Below are positions 33,216 to 42,410 of a stretch of 64,000 bases of DNA, one piece after another. Numbering within the stretch: the stretch's first letter is position 1; the number at the start of each line of letters is the position of its first letter. This DNA comes from an uncultured Brevibacillus sp. (GTDB lineage Bacteria; Bacillota; Bacilli; Brevibacillales; Brevibacillaceae), in NCBI RefSeq assembly GCF_947502445.1, contig NZ_CANMZW010000020.1:42307-106306 (forward strand), written 5' to 3'. The position numbers were made by a program, and so were the translations under genes. The notes under the pieces are model-generated. The model did no database searches. It worked only from the letters and a program-made list of their open reading frames with translations, and was not told the DNA's origin.

Positions 33216-33794
33216 TTACATCCCTGTGTCTACATGTGTTCCTACTGCATCTATTCGCAGACTGTTTTTCTGAAGAAGGTAGCCCTCTACTTTGCCTCTG
33301 GTATAGTTATGAACAGGGGCCTTAATTTCAGGATCCATTCTCACACCTCGCACCTGCACATCGATGATCGGCTTCTTGGCTTCATAGCGAATTTCGATAC
33401 CGTCTCCGATGATCGACCCTGCCGCGATGATTTCCGTTCCCTCATAGATTCCGCTCTCTTCATAAGCGATATCCGCAATCGGGTTACCTTTATTTTCGAT
33501 AGCTGCAAGTCGATCTCCTTCATAGCTGATCTGCTGGACTGCTTCGAATGCTCGTCTGTTTCCAAATTCAGCATGATCCGCCGTCCTGCGCAACGGTCCA
33601 CGTAGATCGATATTGGCTTGCGCCTCACTAGTATCGATGAACAGCTGCCCCTGCTGCTGACGTATATCTAAAGTCGCCGCTTCCTGGCGCATATTCATAT
33701 CTGCCTGCGGCTGTTCAATCTCTTGACGGGGCTTTTGGATGTCTAACCCTAATTTCGCATAGGTTTGAGTCATGGTTATTTGCGGAAGTCGCAT
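33216..33794 (-). CDS. yviE: YviE-like protein (DUF6470)
   Basis: A 192-residue protein of unknown function found between flgL and fliW in Bacilli. The typical start RLPQITMTQTYAKLGLDIQK, repeated Gln/Ile-rich beta segments (ATLDIRQQQGQLFIDTSEAQ) and a C-terminal beta-rich part are present. No signal peptide or membrane segment is seen. The ATG at 33794 follows GATAGGAGCATAATGCC. The constant position in hook-filament junction operons suggests a flagellar role, but none has been defined to my knowledge. Confidence 0.88.
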   Translation of the reverse strand: MRLPQITMTQTYAKLGLDIQKPRQEIEQPQADMNMRQEAATLDIRQQQGQLFIDTSEAQANIDLRGPLRRTADHAEFGNRRAFEAVQQISYEGDRLAAIENKGNPIADIAYEESGIYEGTEIIAAGSIIGDGIEIRYEAKKPIIDVQVRGVRMDPEIKAPVHNYTRGKVEGYLLQKNSLRIDAVGTHVDTGM

Positions 33795-33818
33795 GGCATT
33801 ATGCTCCTATCGCTATAA

Positions 33819-34712
33819 TCAACGCAAGAAATCAAGCAATGAGGGTTGAATGATTCTAGCTCCCGCTCCCAAAGCAGCTCTGTGCACATTTTCTTGCGTC
33901 TTCAAGTTCGTAATAACTTCCGCAACATCCGCATCTTCGTTTTTGGACATTCCTTCTGTTATTGTATTCTCCTCTTTTTCCATCCGGTCTTGAATAAGCT
34001 CGATCCTGTTGGCTCTCGCCCCCAAAGTAGATCGTACGCCTAACAAGTTATCCATTTGCTCATCAATATTTCCCAACTCAGTGTTTACCGGTTTTCCCGC
34101 TTTCAAATCAGCGACAATTTTATCCATGAGTTCAAACACATTTTGTCCGCCTGTTCCTGGAAAGTTAAACACGGATTGTCCGCTCACGTTGATGGGAACG
34201 TGAATCCCTGTACTTACTTCGAGCATGATTTCACTAGTGTTCGTCGTGGTTAGCTTGCCAGTAGTAACATCATAGGGAGGCGTCAGAATATCACTTCCCC
34301 CAAAAATGTATTTCCCACCGAGTGTCTGGTTGGCGATCGTCCCTAGGTGCTCTTTCAACTGTTCGATCTCTTTGCCAATCGCCTGTAAGGAATCCGCACC
34401 AAGAGTTGTGTTACCCGAGTTCACTGCCGATTCCCGAATGCGGTGCATAATGGAGCCCGCTTCATCCAGCGCTTTGTCTGAAAGCTCAAGCCATGATTGG
34501 ACCTCGCCAATATTACGTTGATATTGCTCGTTCTCCATCAAGGAAGAGCGGTAGAACATTCCTCGCGTAGCGACGACCGGGTCATCTGAGGGCTTGGAAA
34601 TTTTACTTCCTGAAGACAATTGCTGTTGCATCTTGTCCATACTGTACATGGAATTGTGCAGATTACGCAGCATGTTGCTATTCAGCATATTTTGAGTAAC
34701 ACGTACCGCCAT
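33819..34712 (-). CDS. flgL: Hook-filament junction protein FlgL (HAP3)
   Basis: FlgL forms the outer of two adaptor rings between hook and filament. The 297-residue length is standard. It has the flagellin-like N-terminus RVTQNMLNSNMLRNLHNSMY and MQQQLSSGSKISKPSDDPVV, a middle domain with TLGGKYIFGGSD, and the C-terminal LKTQENVHRAALGAGARIIQ. The start at 34712 follows AATGAGGGATCATATCA. It lies 38 bases after flgK in the flgM-flgN-flgK-flgL-yviE-fliW-csrA run. Confidence 0.97.
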   Translation of the reverse strand: MAVRVTQNMLNSNMLRNLHNSMYSMDKMQQQLSSGSKISKPSDDPVVATRGMFYRSSLMENEQYQRNIGEVQSWLELSDKALDEAGSIMHRIRESAVNSGNTTLGADSLQAIGKEIEQLKEHLGTIANQTLGGKYIFGGSDILTPPYDVTTGKLTTTNTSEIMLEVSTGIHVPINVSGQSVFNFPGTGGQNVFELMDKIVADLKAGKPVNTELGNIDEQMDNLLGVRSTLGARANRIELIQDRMEKEENTITEGMSKNEDADVAEVITNLKTQENVHRAALGAGARIIQPSLLDFLR

Positions 34713-34750
34713 TGATATGATCCCTCATTTCACTTAAACATTGACCGATT

Positions 34751-36232
34751 TTACAAGCCGACTCGACCCATGCCATTGATTACTTTATCCAGAATTTCGT
34801 CCATGCTTGTCATTACCCGAGCGGAAGCGCTATAAGCATGCTGGTATTTCACCATCTCAGCCATCTCGTCATCGATGGATACACCTGATACGGATTGGCG
34901 TTGGTTATCCACGGTTCCGACAATTATCTCTGAGTTTTTTTGATTACGCAGAGCTTCCTGTGAGTCGATCCCCAGCTGACCAATGGTATACCGATAATAG
35001 TCGTCAAGCGTAGAGCTTTCTTTCAGATCAGTAGAACCTGTACCAGCTTGAAGGACTTTGAATTTTAATTTGGCAATTTCCAATGCGTTTTCGTTGTTAC
35101 CTACAGCCGTGCCTCCCGTGCCAGGTATTGCTACAGCGATTGCGTCCAGACTAGCCAGAATGGCAGGGTTCACAACAATGCTTCCAGCGCCTTTCGGATA
35201 GTCCTTTGATCCGGCTCGTGCGCTCTCATCTAAAAAGAACGGCAGATCCTGAGGAGCTCCCCCATTTTTAATATCAGCGAGACTGGCACCCTTTCGATGC
35301 AGTTCATTGATCTCTTTCGTCAAGTTGACGGCCAGTACATCCAGCCGCTGCATCATGTTAGGGACGATCTCACCTCGAGACTGGTTAACACCTGCCAAAT
35401 AGCCGGTAGTGGGTACAAAAGCATCGCCACCCATAGTAATATCCAAAAGTCCTGTACCTGCGTTTTGTTGTGTAGTTACCTGCGCAGAAGTCTGTCCAGT
35501 AACAAAATCCCGTCCTTCGACTGTCACATTCACCATGCCATTTGCCGCTGGCGTCACCTTGACCTCTACCATCTTTGATAGTTTGTCAATGAGTACATCG
35601 CGTTGGTCGTACAAGTCATTCGGCTGATATCCATGTGGAACCACGTCTGCAATCTGACGGTTCAGACTCGCGATCTGTTGACCAAGCGAGTTCATCTCCA
35701 TGGCTTTCACGCCTATCACATTGTCTAAGTCACCTTGCACTTCTTTCAGATGAGAGTACAGTCCGCTAAATGTATCGGCTACCGCTTTTGAGCGCTCGCG
35801 AACTACCGCACGAGCTGACGTGTTTGTCGGGTCCTTTGATAAATCTTGCCAAGCCTGCCACATTTGATCCATTACCTTTTGCAGGCCAGTATCAGAAGGT
35901 TCATTCATAATACCTTCAATTTTTTCCAAGGTTTCGAATCGGGCATCCCAATAACCCTGGCGTTTATTTTCATTACGATATTGAATATCCAGAAAATCTT
36001 CTCTCAGCCTTTGTAGACTAACGACATTAACACCTGTTCCCAAAAGGCCAGGTTCAATACTCGCATTCATCCCTGGATATGGGAGTCCAGTGGTTGCCTG
36101 CATATTTGCCCTTTGGCGAGTATACCCTTCCGTATTCGCATTCGAAATATTATGTCCAGTCGTATTGAGCGCAGATTGTTGAGCAAACAATCCGCGTTTA
36201 CTCACTTCTATTCCATGAAAAGTGGAGCGCAT
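34751..36232 (-). CDS. flgK: Hook-filament junction protein FlgK (HAP1)
   Basis: FlgK is the inner adaptor between hook and filament. The 493-residue product shows the rod/hook/junction signature STFHGIEVSKRGLFAQQSAL and TTGHNISNANTEGYTRQRAN at the N-terminus. The C-terminus carries the matching helical end with SGVSIDDEMAEMVKYQHAYS and ASARVMTSMDEILDKVINGM. The middle is a variable surface domain. The ATG at 36232 follows AAAGAGGTGTCGAC, 12 bases after the flgN stop. Confidence 0.97.
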   Translation of the reverse strand: MRSTFHGIEVSKRGLFAQQSALNTTGHNISNANTEGYTRQRANMQATTGLPYPGMNASIEPGLLGTGVNVVSLQRLREDFLDIQYRNENKRQGYWDARFETLEKIEGIMNEPSDTGLQKVMDQMWQAWQDLSKDPTNTSARAVVRERSKAVADTFSGLYSHLKEVQGDLDNVIGVKAMEMNSLGQQIASLNRQIADVVPHGYQPNDLYDQRDVLIDKLSKMVEVKVTPAANGMVNVTVEGRDFVTGQTSAQVTTQQNAGTGLLDITMGGDAFVPTTGYLAGVNQSRGEIVPNMMQRLDVLAVNLTKEINELHRKGASLADIKNGGAPQDLPFFLDESARAGSKDYPKGAGSIVVNPAILASLDAIAVAIPGTGGTAVGNNENALEIAKLKFKVLQAGTGSTDLKESSTLDDYYRYTIGQLGIDSQEALRNQKNSEIIVGTVDNQRQSVSGVSIDDEMAEMVKYQHAYSASARVMTSMDEILDKVINGMGRVGL

Positions 36233-36244
36233 GTCGACACCTCT

Positions 36245-36736
36245 TTACGCTTTTTTGTTGAAAAATGTTCGGTTCGCTTGTCGATACGTGTCTGCGGTCG
36301 GCTTGCCGTAAATAAAATCGTCCTCCGGCGTATCCGTGATCAGATCAAGCGTCATATTTACAAATGCAAGGGATTGTTTCAGCAACTGCTGGTTCAACTC
36401 ATTCGCATCGCGAAGTTCGATGACAATCCGGCTAAGCTCGTTGCGATAGGATGTGAGCCGCAGTTTCTCTTCCGCACTGGTCGTCAACTTGATCAGCTCA
36501 GCCAGCGTGCCCTCCTGCAGGGACAAGCCCTTTACAGCAGTCAGTTCTCTTACCGCATTCACACGGGCTGTTTCGACTGCCGTGACACCCTTGATCAGCT
36601 TTTGTTCCTGGTGGGTAATTGCCACCAGCTCATCCACATCCCCTTTTACCAGCACATCCTTCTTTTGCATGGCTAAGGTATACAAGGCTTTGTGCATTTG
36701 GATCAAATTGTCGAGCAGCTCGTAGAGTGTTTGCAT
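36245..36736 (-). CDS. flgN: FlgK/FlgL export chaperone FlgN
   Basis: FlgN keeps the junction proteins FlgK and FlgL unassembled in the cytoplasm until export. The 163-residue, all-helical product fits the family: LYELLDNLIQMHKALYTLAM, VDELVAITHQEQKLIKGVTA and a C-terminal amphipathic helix with NQQLLKQSLAFVNMTLDLIT. The ATG at 36736 follows GAGGAGAACCTGAAAAC. It is placed between flgM and flgK; a hairpin separates it from flgM. Confidence 0.93.
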   Translation of the reverse strand: MQTLYELLDNLIQMHKALYTLAMQKKDVLVKGDVDELVAITHQEQKLIKGVTAVETARVNAVRELTAVKGLSLQEGTLAELIKLTTSAEEKLRLTSYRNELSRIVIELRDANELNQQLLKQSLAFVNMTLDLITDTPEDDFIYGKPTADTYRQANRTFFNKKA

Positions 36737-36776
36737 GTTTTCAGGTTCTCCTCGTCTTCCCTAGAGAGGTTGGTTA

Positions 36777-36808
36777 TAGAGGATGTTCCAAACTTCTCGG
36801 AACATCCT
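36777..36808 (-). terminator. Hairpin between flgM and flgN
   Basis: Minus strand GAGGATGTTCC and GGAACATCCTC form a perfect 11-bp stem without a T-run, so it is more likely an attenuator or RNA-stability element than a full terminator. It could let FlgM and FlgN levels differ. Confidence 0.6.
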
Positions 36809-36811
36809 CTC

Positions 36812-37087
36812 TTACAGCTTTTTCCAAAAGGACAGGAGCTTCTCGGCAATCTTTTCACTGGAGACGCGATAGCTTCCTTCCTCCACTTGCTTTTTCAGTT
36901 GATCCACTTTTTCTCTGCGCTGCGGAGAATTCGGATCTTCTACCTGCTTTTGCATTTCCAACGCCTCTGTAGAAATGTCTACTTTGTCCTTACCCATTGG
37001 GATTTTGCCGCTTTTTCCTACTGGGGTATTCCCCGACTTGTTATAGGCATTGATCATTCCTATACGGTTGGGCTCGTTAATGCGCAT
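36812..37087 (-). CDS. flgM: Anti-sigma-D factor FlgM
   Basis: FlgM binds sigma-D and keeps late flagellar genes off until the hook is finished. The 91-residue product has the conserved start MRINEPNRIGMINAYNKSG, the middle DKVDISTEALEMQKQVED and the sigma-binding C-terminal helices RREKVDQLKKQVEEGSYRVS and EKIAEKLLSFWKK. The start at 37087 follows GAGAGGATGGTTATCAC. A terminator separates it from yvyF, so it should have its own promoter, but I could not find a convincing sigma-D site. Confidence 0.96.
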   Translation of the reverse strand: MRINEPNRIGMINAYNKSGNTPVGKSGKIPMGKDKVDISTEALEMQKQVEDPNSPQRREKVDQLKKQVEEGSYRVSSEKIAEKLLSFWKKL

Positions 37088-37180
37088 GTGATAACCATCC
37101 TCTCAAACCACCGGACATTTTATTGATTACTGGCTGGTCTGCTCGACCCGCTTTGAATACGTCTTTCCGTTCATTTAAAC

Positions 37181-37220
37181 ATAAAAATGCCGATGATACC
37201 TTCTAGTAGTATCATCGGCA
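37181..37220 (-). terminator. Terminator of the comFA-comFC-yvyF transcript
   Basis: Minus strand TGCCGATGATAC and GTATCATCGGCA form a 12-bp stem followed by TTTTTATG. Confidence 0.88.
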
Positions 37221-37255
37221 AATTCACTGCTCTCGATTAGTTTTTTTGAGTAAAA

Positions 37256-37687
37256 CTATTCGTCACTATTCTGCTTTCTTCGATAAGCAGCAGCTTCCGC
37301 CAATCGCACACGGTTGGCCTCTTCCAGTCGCTGATCTACATCAAGCTGCTGATTGATTTCGTGTTTTAAGCCTTTCATGCAAGATTCACACATATTGCCT
37401 GTCCGAATCATAAAACCACAAACTTCACACGGATAACCGAGGTTTGGATTTCCTTCAATAGAGATGCGGCCTTCTCTAATAAATTTGGTTATTTGCTTTA
37501 CACTCACACCAGTTTCTTCGCTCACTACGTGAATATTCGATCCGCGATTTTCACGTTTACGCAGAAATTTGGCACATTTCTCATATTCTTGTTCCACTAG
37601 TTGACTGCACTTGGGGCAAATGTCGCGGACTACTTGTACAAAAAGAGTATCACACCGCGAGCAGTTTGCGAGTTTACCCAGAGACAT
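37256..37687 (-). CDS. yvyF: YvyF-like flagellar-region zinc protein
   Basis: A 143-residue protein always found between comFC and flgM in Bacilli. Two zinc-type Cys clusters are visible: CSRC...CPKC near the N-terminus and CEVC...CESC near residues 90-105. Between them HVVSEETGVSVKQITKFIRE resembles a small helix-turn-helix, so it may bind DNA or RNA. The charged C-terminus is helical. The ATG at 37687 is chosen because AAAGGGG lies 9 bases upstream; a TTG nine bases earlier is too close to it. Its function is undefined. Confidence 0.9.
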   Translation of the reverse strand: MSLGKLANCSRCDTLFVQVVRDICPKCSQLVEQEYEKCAKFLRKRENRGSNIHVVSEETGVSVKQITKFIREGRISIEGNPNLGYPCEVCGFMIRTGNMCESCMKGLKHEINQQLDVDQRLEEANRVRLAEAAAYRRKQNSDE

Positions 37688-37775
37688 AACCGACAACCCC
37701 TTTGCTCATTCGGAAAGTTCGCACCGATTCCAGACTGTTGTTTGCTTCCATGATAACGCAAATTTACCAACCTGG

Positions 37776-38567
37776 CTATCGGTATATTGTCAAGGAGTAA
37801 ATCTCACAAATCGCTCCCAAATGTGCTCGTAAAACACTTGCGCATGAGCGAAGTGTCGATCCTGTTGTAAAAATATCGTCTACAAGCAAGATTTTATAGG
37901 GTTTCTTGCATGTTCCAAACGGGATTGAAACTCCTCGATCTCCTGTCCAGGCAAAGGCTTCGCGCATGCTTTCCTGACGTGCTGTACGCCCTCCTTGTTT
38001 GCTTAGCTTTGCCGTCTCTTTCGTTCGCTGCAGAAGTGACTGCACTGGAACACCCACCGCTGTACTGAGCCCAGCTGCCAAAAGATCGACCTGATTAAAG
38101 CCGCGTTCATGTAAACGATTACTATGTAGAGGCACTGTGGTAATGCAAGCAAACGATGTTGGGTCATGGTAACGGAAAAACGTAATGGCGAGAAGCGCTC
38201 CATAAAAGGATGCCAGCCGTTCATCTCCACGATATTTGTATAATCCCAATAAACTCTTGCCCCACTCATTATAGTGCAGCAGACTGCGATTACTCACGAG
38301 CGTCTCCTCGGTAACTAGCTTACAGTCATGACAGATAGTGCCTGTAGCTATTCCAACCTCCAGCTCTCGTCCGCACCTCTGGCAAATTGGCCCCCCGATC
38401 ACCGGAAGTGCATCCAGGCACCCTGCACAAATCGGAAGTCCCGCTAACAACCGATAAACAATCGGATAGCGCGCTTGATTACATAGCTGACGCGCCCAGC
38501 TTCGTACGCTTGCTTCCCTGAGAGATGACGCAATACGGTTGCCACAGCTTACACAGGATTTTGTCAT
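37776..38567 (-). CDS. comFC: ComFC, competence phosphoribosyltransferase-like protein
   Basis: ComFC is needed for DNA uptake with ComFA; it binds PRPP and probably works on incoming single-stranded DNA. The 263-residue product has an N-terminal double zinc finger (SCVSCGN, CAGCLD, CQRCGREL, CHDC) and a phosphoribosyltransferase domain with the PRPP loop ILLVDDIFTTGSTLRSC. The start at 38567 overlaps the comFA stop (TGATG), with GGAGGAGAGGAATTG before it, indicating coupling. comFB, which separates them in B. subtilis, is absent here. Confidence 0.94.
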   Translation of the reverse strand: MTKSCVSCGNRIASSLREASVRSWARQLCNQARYPIVYRLLAGLPICAGCLDALPVIGGPICQRCGRELEVGIATGTICHDCKLVTEETLVSNRSLLHYNEWGKSLLGLYKYRGDERLASFYGALLAITFFRYHDPTSFACITTVPLHSNRLHERGFNQVDLLAAGLSTAVGVPVQSLLQRTKETAKLSKQGGRTARQESMREAFAWTGDRGVSIPFGTCKKPYKILLVDDIFTTGSTLRSCASVLRAHLGAICEIYSLTIYR

Positions 38568-40495
38568 CAATTCCTCTCCTCCTGTGCTCGCAGCTTTTGT
38601 GCCAGCTGATTCATCCGGCAAATCTGTTTCACGGCAGCCTTGGGAGCATTCGCTCGGTCAGCCTGTAAAAACAATACCGTTCCTGTCGTATCATCTATCG
38701 ACCGTCCTACACGTCCAGCTATCTGCACGAGAGATGCCTCGTCAAAAACAGGAGCCTCAGCACCTAATACCACAACATCACTTCGGGGGATGGTGACTCC
38801 GCGTTCCAAAATGGTCGTTGTCACCATGAGCGTATATTGCCTATCGCGAAATGCCCGGACCTTTTCCTCCCGCAACGTGTCTGCCGCATGAACTCCAGCC
38901 ATTTGCGGTGCATGCGCGGGGAGTAGCTGCTGTACGTAAGCAAGAACTTTTTCCACGTCATCGATCCGGGGAACGAACAGAAAAACTTGACGTCCATTGT
39001 CTAGCGAGCTGCGCACCATTTCAACGAGTGGAGCAATCGGGCGATTCGATTGAACGCGCTTATGTAGCCCCTGTACAGTAACGACATCCGGTACTGGCAA
39101 CACGGAACCATGATAACGGCCTGGCAACAAAACGTGAGATGCCGATAGCAACGGAGTGCGCGATGATGTCCGAATAAAAAAGCTCCGTTTGCTTGGGATC
39201 AGACGCTTTTGCAAATAACGCGGAGGTGTCGCGCTCAAATAAAGCAACTTGCCCCCAGCCTGCACAGCTCTGGCGACTGCCCGATACAAAACAAGATTGT
39301 TGTGATAGGGAAAAGCGTCTGCCTCATCGAGCACGACAAGCGGAAATCTGCGATAGTAGCGCATGACCTGATGTGTTGTCGCAATCGTAATATCGCTGTC
39401 ATCCCATTTTTGGGCACTCGATCCATGCACGGCAATTACCCGAGCGTTTGGAAAAACCTTTTGTATACGTGGCGCAAGCTCCAGTACAACATCTTTTCTC
39501 GGAGTAGCAATCAGCACCCTGCCACCGGCGGACAATGCCTCCGCTATCGAAGGAAACAATAGCTCTGTTTTTCCCGCTCCACAGACTGCCCAAATTAAAA
39601 ACTCATCCAATCCAAGACGCGGGCTAGCGACGAATCGACGTGCCTGCTCTGCTGCTCTAGCCTGATCTTTTGAATAGCTACCCATCCACTGCAGACGGGC
39701 GACATCACGCACCTGCTCTCTCTTATTCACAGCCGACACTACCTTCGGTGCAGATACCAATACATAAGGCGTACAGCATTTGCTTCTCCCCATCCCGAGA
39801 CATACCGTACAATACGCGCAGCCTTGTCCGCAGCTATGACAAACCGTCAGCTCCAAATCCCCGCTTCCGCTCCCACACCGCTCACATTTCAACTCAAGCC
39901 TATTCCGCCACCAGCCTTTTTTCATGGACAGACGTATCCCCGGCTTCCACTCTGCCTTACCGGCTAAAACCATTTGCTGCAATACGGCTGTACAATCTTG
40001 ATCTGCCATCCCTCTTTTTTGCAGCAGCGTCCCTACTTCTTCCCATAAGAGTGATCGTCCTGCGAGTACTTGGGCATAGGTGGCGGACGGCGAATTACCA
40101 GTACATTCGCCAATCCCATCGACAGAATTGCCATATTCCTGCGAGGGATGGTCACTTTCCTCCCACTCAAACCATTCTTTTCCGGGCGACTCTATTCCCG
40201 TCGCCTCACGTTTATATAAATGACTCACATCATGTACATACCCAGTGATCATCTGTTTCAGATTCGCCAGTGCCTTGTCAGTGATACTCTTTCCTGTCCC
40301 AGATAAGCCTTGCAAATGAGTGTTGATCATTTCTCGCAAAGAAAAAACCAGCGCCAAAGAAGGGCTTTTCCCCATTATGTGCAGTTGACATCCTTCTCTG
40401 TCACGCCAATACATCAGATCGACCTCAAAGCAGGGAGTAACATACGCCTGTATCGACATCTTCCCTTGTTTGAGATAGAGCAAATAGTCACGCAT
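38567..40495 (-). CDS. comFA: ComFA, competence DNA-uptake helicase
   Basis: ComFA is a membrane-associated DEAD-type ATPase that pulls transforming DNA into the cell. The 642-residue product has a variable N-terminal part, a four-Cys zinc motif (CERCGSG, CHSCGQGCAYC) near residues 200-235, Walker A VCGAGKTELLFP, the DEAD box VVLDEADAFPYH, SATPP and the helicase motif VI QIAGRVGRS. The start at 40495 follows AACGGGAGTGATCGC; the open frame upstream encodes no recognisable family sequence. An IS607-family element lies about 250 bases upstream, so its promoter region may have been altered. Confidence 0.95.
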   Translation of the reverse strand: MRDYLLYLKQGKMSIQAYVTPCFEVDLMYWRDREGCQLHIMGKSPSLALVFSLREMINTHLQGLSGTGKSITDKALANLKQMITGYVHDVSHLYKREATGIESPGKEWFEWEESDHPSQEYGNSVDGIGECTGNSPSATYAQVLAGRSLLWEEVGTLLQKRGMADQDCTAVLQQMVLAGKAEWKPGIRLSMKKGWWRNRLELKCERCGSGSGDLELTVCHSCGQGCAYCTVCLGMGRSKCCTPYVLVSAPKVVSAVNKREQVRDVARLQWMGSYSKDQARAAEQARRFVASPRLGLDEFLIWAVCGAGKTELLFPSIAEALSAGGRVLIATPRKDVVLELAPRIQKVFPNARVIAVHGSSAQKWDDSDITIATTHQVMRYYRRFPLVVLDEADAFPYHNNLVLYRAVARAVQAGGKLLYLSATPPRYLQKRLIPSKRSFFIRTSSRTPLLSASHVLLPGRYHGSVLPVPDVVTVQGLHKRVQSNRPIAPLVEMVRSSLDNGRQVFLFVPRIDDVEKVLAYVQQLLPAHAPQMAGVHAADTLREEKVRAFRDRQYTLMVTTTILERGVTIPRSDVVVLGAEAPVFDEASLVQIAGRVGRSIDDTTGTVLFLQADRANAPKAAVKQICRMNQLAQKLRAQEERN

Positions 40496-40742
40496 GCGAT
40501 CACTCCCGTTCCTCTTGCTTGTTCTCAGTTTGCAAAAAGACAACGGTACCGTGCAAGAAAAGAAGAACAGAAAAAAGAGGCACATGGCCGTTGCCAAGAA
40601 ATTGTACAAGTCTGCACAAGTCTTGTTTGCTTCCTGCTTCAACGTGTCCGCTTTTGCCGCAGCTACTCGCGTTTGATATAACACTCCACAGGCGTAAATT
40701 CGGATGCAACGAATCCTACATATCGGCGTAAGCGCTCAGGTG

Positions 40743-41855
40743 CTATATCGCCAATTTTGACAGGTTGATCGCCGCATTCATGTCGCGGTCAATCGTAAAT
40801 CCGCATTCGCATTCGTAGGTGCGATCAGACAGTTTCAAACCTTTCTTGATTTGTCCACAATACGAACACAATTTCGATGACGGGAACCACTTGTCGGCTT
40901 GAGTGAATGTTGCACCGATCTTCTCGCACTTGTATTTCATCTGCCGGACGAACTCATGCAGCTTCTGCCCGGCAATCGCTTTACTCAAGTGGTGGTTCTT
41001 CATCATCCCGCGCACATTCAAATTTTCCATCACAACAGCACTTGGCTTGGTTTTCGCTATCGTGCTCGTCGCTTGGTGAATGTGGTTAGTACGGATATTC
41101 GTTAGTCTCCGGTGAAGCAAACGAATGGACTTTTCGACTTTTACAACGTTGCACGTCTTGACGAAATTGTTTCCTTCCTTGTTCATTTCATATTTGCGAG
41201 AAACTCTGCGTTGCAACCTTCGCAAGCGTTTCTCTACCTTTCTTACGGCTGCGGACTTATTGATATTCCTGAATACCATTCCGTTACTACACACGGCTAA
41301 TTCCTTGATACCTACGTCAATGCCAATGACTTCTACGTGCAACTCCGTAATCTCTGTTTCATGCTCGACGCCTACGGATATGTACCAGTATTTTCCGTCA
41401 AATGATATGCGTGGGTTACTGTGCTTTTCCGATTCTGGGATTGACTCACTTGCTTTCACCCATCCGACTTTTTCAAGCAGAACTACTCCGTTTTTGACCT
41501 TTAGTTTTTCAGTATCATGGTAGAATGCTGGTTTTGAACGCTTTCTGCTTTTGAATTTCGGCTTATCGGTCAAACGCTTGAAAAACTTTTTGTAAGCATC
41601 ACACGCATCTTTTACGGCCTGCTTCGTAACGTTGTTCGAAGTATCATAGAGCCAGGCATATTCTTCGGTCTGCTTGAGTTTCGTCAACTCTTTTCGGAGT
41701 TCACCATCTGATAGAAAATTCCCGCCGTTCTGATCATTTTCTTCCTGACGAGAAAGCGTCCAGTTGTACGCCCAACGGGATACGCCAGCGGATCGCCATA
41801 AAGATTTTTCCTGTTCAGGTGTTGGTTTTAACCTAACTTTCTTCGCCAGTATCAT
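40743..41855 (-). CDS. tnpB: TnpB, RNA-guided nuclease of the IS607 element
   Basis: TnpB proteins are ancestors of Cas12 that cut DNA guided by an RNA from the element's end. All 370 residues are open. The three RuvC acidic residues are in place: Asp in VIGIDVGIKELAV, Glu in VVMENLNVRGMM and Asp in IDRDMNAAINLS. The zinc finger (CSYCGQ...CECG) is intact, as is the N-terminal AKKVRLKPTPEQEKSLWRSA. The start at 41855 overlaps the tnpA remnant by 23 bases. Its likely guide RNA would overlap the 3' end of the gene and run toward comFA. It therefore looks catalytically competent while its transposase partner is dead. Confidence 0.93.
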   Translation of the reverse strand: MILAKKVRLKPTPEQEKSLWRSAGVSRWAYNWTLSRQEENDQNGGNFLSDGELRKELTKLKQTEEYAWLYDTSNNVTKQAVKDACDAYKKFFKRLTDKPKFKSRKRSKPAFYHDTEKLKVKNGVVLLEKVGWVKASESIPESEKHSNPRISFDGKYWYISVGVEHETEITELHVEVIGIDVGIKELAVCSNGMVFRNINKSAAVRKVEKRLRRLQRRVSRKYEMNKEGNNFVKTCNVVKVEKSIRLLHRRLTNIRTNHIHQATSTIAKTKPSAVVMENLNVRGMMKNHHLSKAIAGQKLHEFVRQMKYKCEKIGATFTQADKWFPSSKLCSYCGQIKKGLKLSDRTYECECGFTIDRDMNAAINLSKLAI

Positions 41856-42328
41856 CAGCCAACAGCTCCTTTACCAGCTTCTTTGCCTTATTCGCCCGCT
41901 TCCCTTGCAATCGGCATCTAAACACCGTAACGATCTGGATCAGATCCTCGACGAGTTCTTGTTCCTCAGTCTTCTTCGTATGGTCGATGATCTCGATTGA
42001 CGTTCCAAACTGAGAGCATAGGTTTTCGATCAGTTCGAATCCAAATCTAATCAGTCTGTCCTTGTACAGAACGACCACTCTGACGTTTTCAACCTGACGT
42101 TCGAGGGCGTCTTTCTGTTTCGGGCTAGATATGGAGCATACCCGACAACAATTCGATTGACTGATTCATTTTTCCGCAAAATTTCATTTACTTGCGCTTG
42201 AGAATAGTAAAGGTATCCACTTTCGCTTACGTGTTCGGGTTTAAGTTTTCCGTTTTTGTCCCATTCCCGTAATGTTTTAGGCGTTACGCCAAGCATTTCG
42301 CAACCTTACCTATAGGGTATAGTTTCAT
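41833..42328 (-). pseudogene. tnpA: Decayed IS607 serine recombinase TnpA
   Basis: From ATG at 42328 the frame reads MKLYPIGKVAK and then stops; losing one base at about 42295 shifts into the frame MLGVTPKTLREWDKNGKLKP (MerR-like DNA-binding part). A second one-base loss near 42130 falls in the catalytic GYARVSS region, giving GYAPYLARN instead. The third frame resumes with the end of LERQVENVR and jumps straight to VVLYKDRLIRFGFELIENLC, so a stretch of roughly 50 codons is also missing. With two frameshifts and an internal deletion around the nucleophilic Ser, it cannot be active. Confidence 0.88.
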
Positions 42329-42410
42329 GGAAATCACCTTATGAACATTACACCTTATCGTTGGAATTGTATAAAGATGTTAATGTTTGTCGTTAGCTGT
42401 TCTCAACCTC

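Larger units (their letters stand above)
40743..42328 (-). mobile_element. IS607-family element (tnpA decayed, tnpB intact)
   Basis: The overlapping gene pair serine recombinase (tnpA) then tnpB is the IS607 layout. These elements have no terminal inverted repeats, so the exact ends are not visible; the coding span is given. The copy sits between comFA and the sensor kinase gene cluster. With tnpA broken it cannot move by itself. Confidence 0.85.

Noticed and set aside
37088..37180. Possible sigma-D promoter for flgM
   Set aside because: No TAAA and GCCGATAT pair at correct spacing; the only GCCGAT nearby belongs to the yvyF terminator hairpin.
40496..40742. Short frames between comFA and tnpB on both strands, including a comFA N-terminal extension of 63 codons
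   Set aside because: No ribosome sites except that for ATG at 40495; products show no family features. The region is better explained as the comFA leader and the IS607 end.
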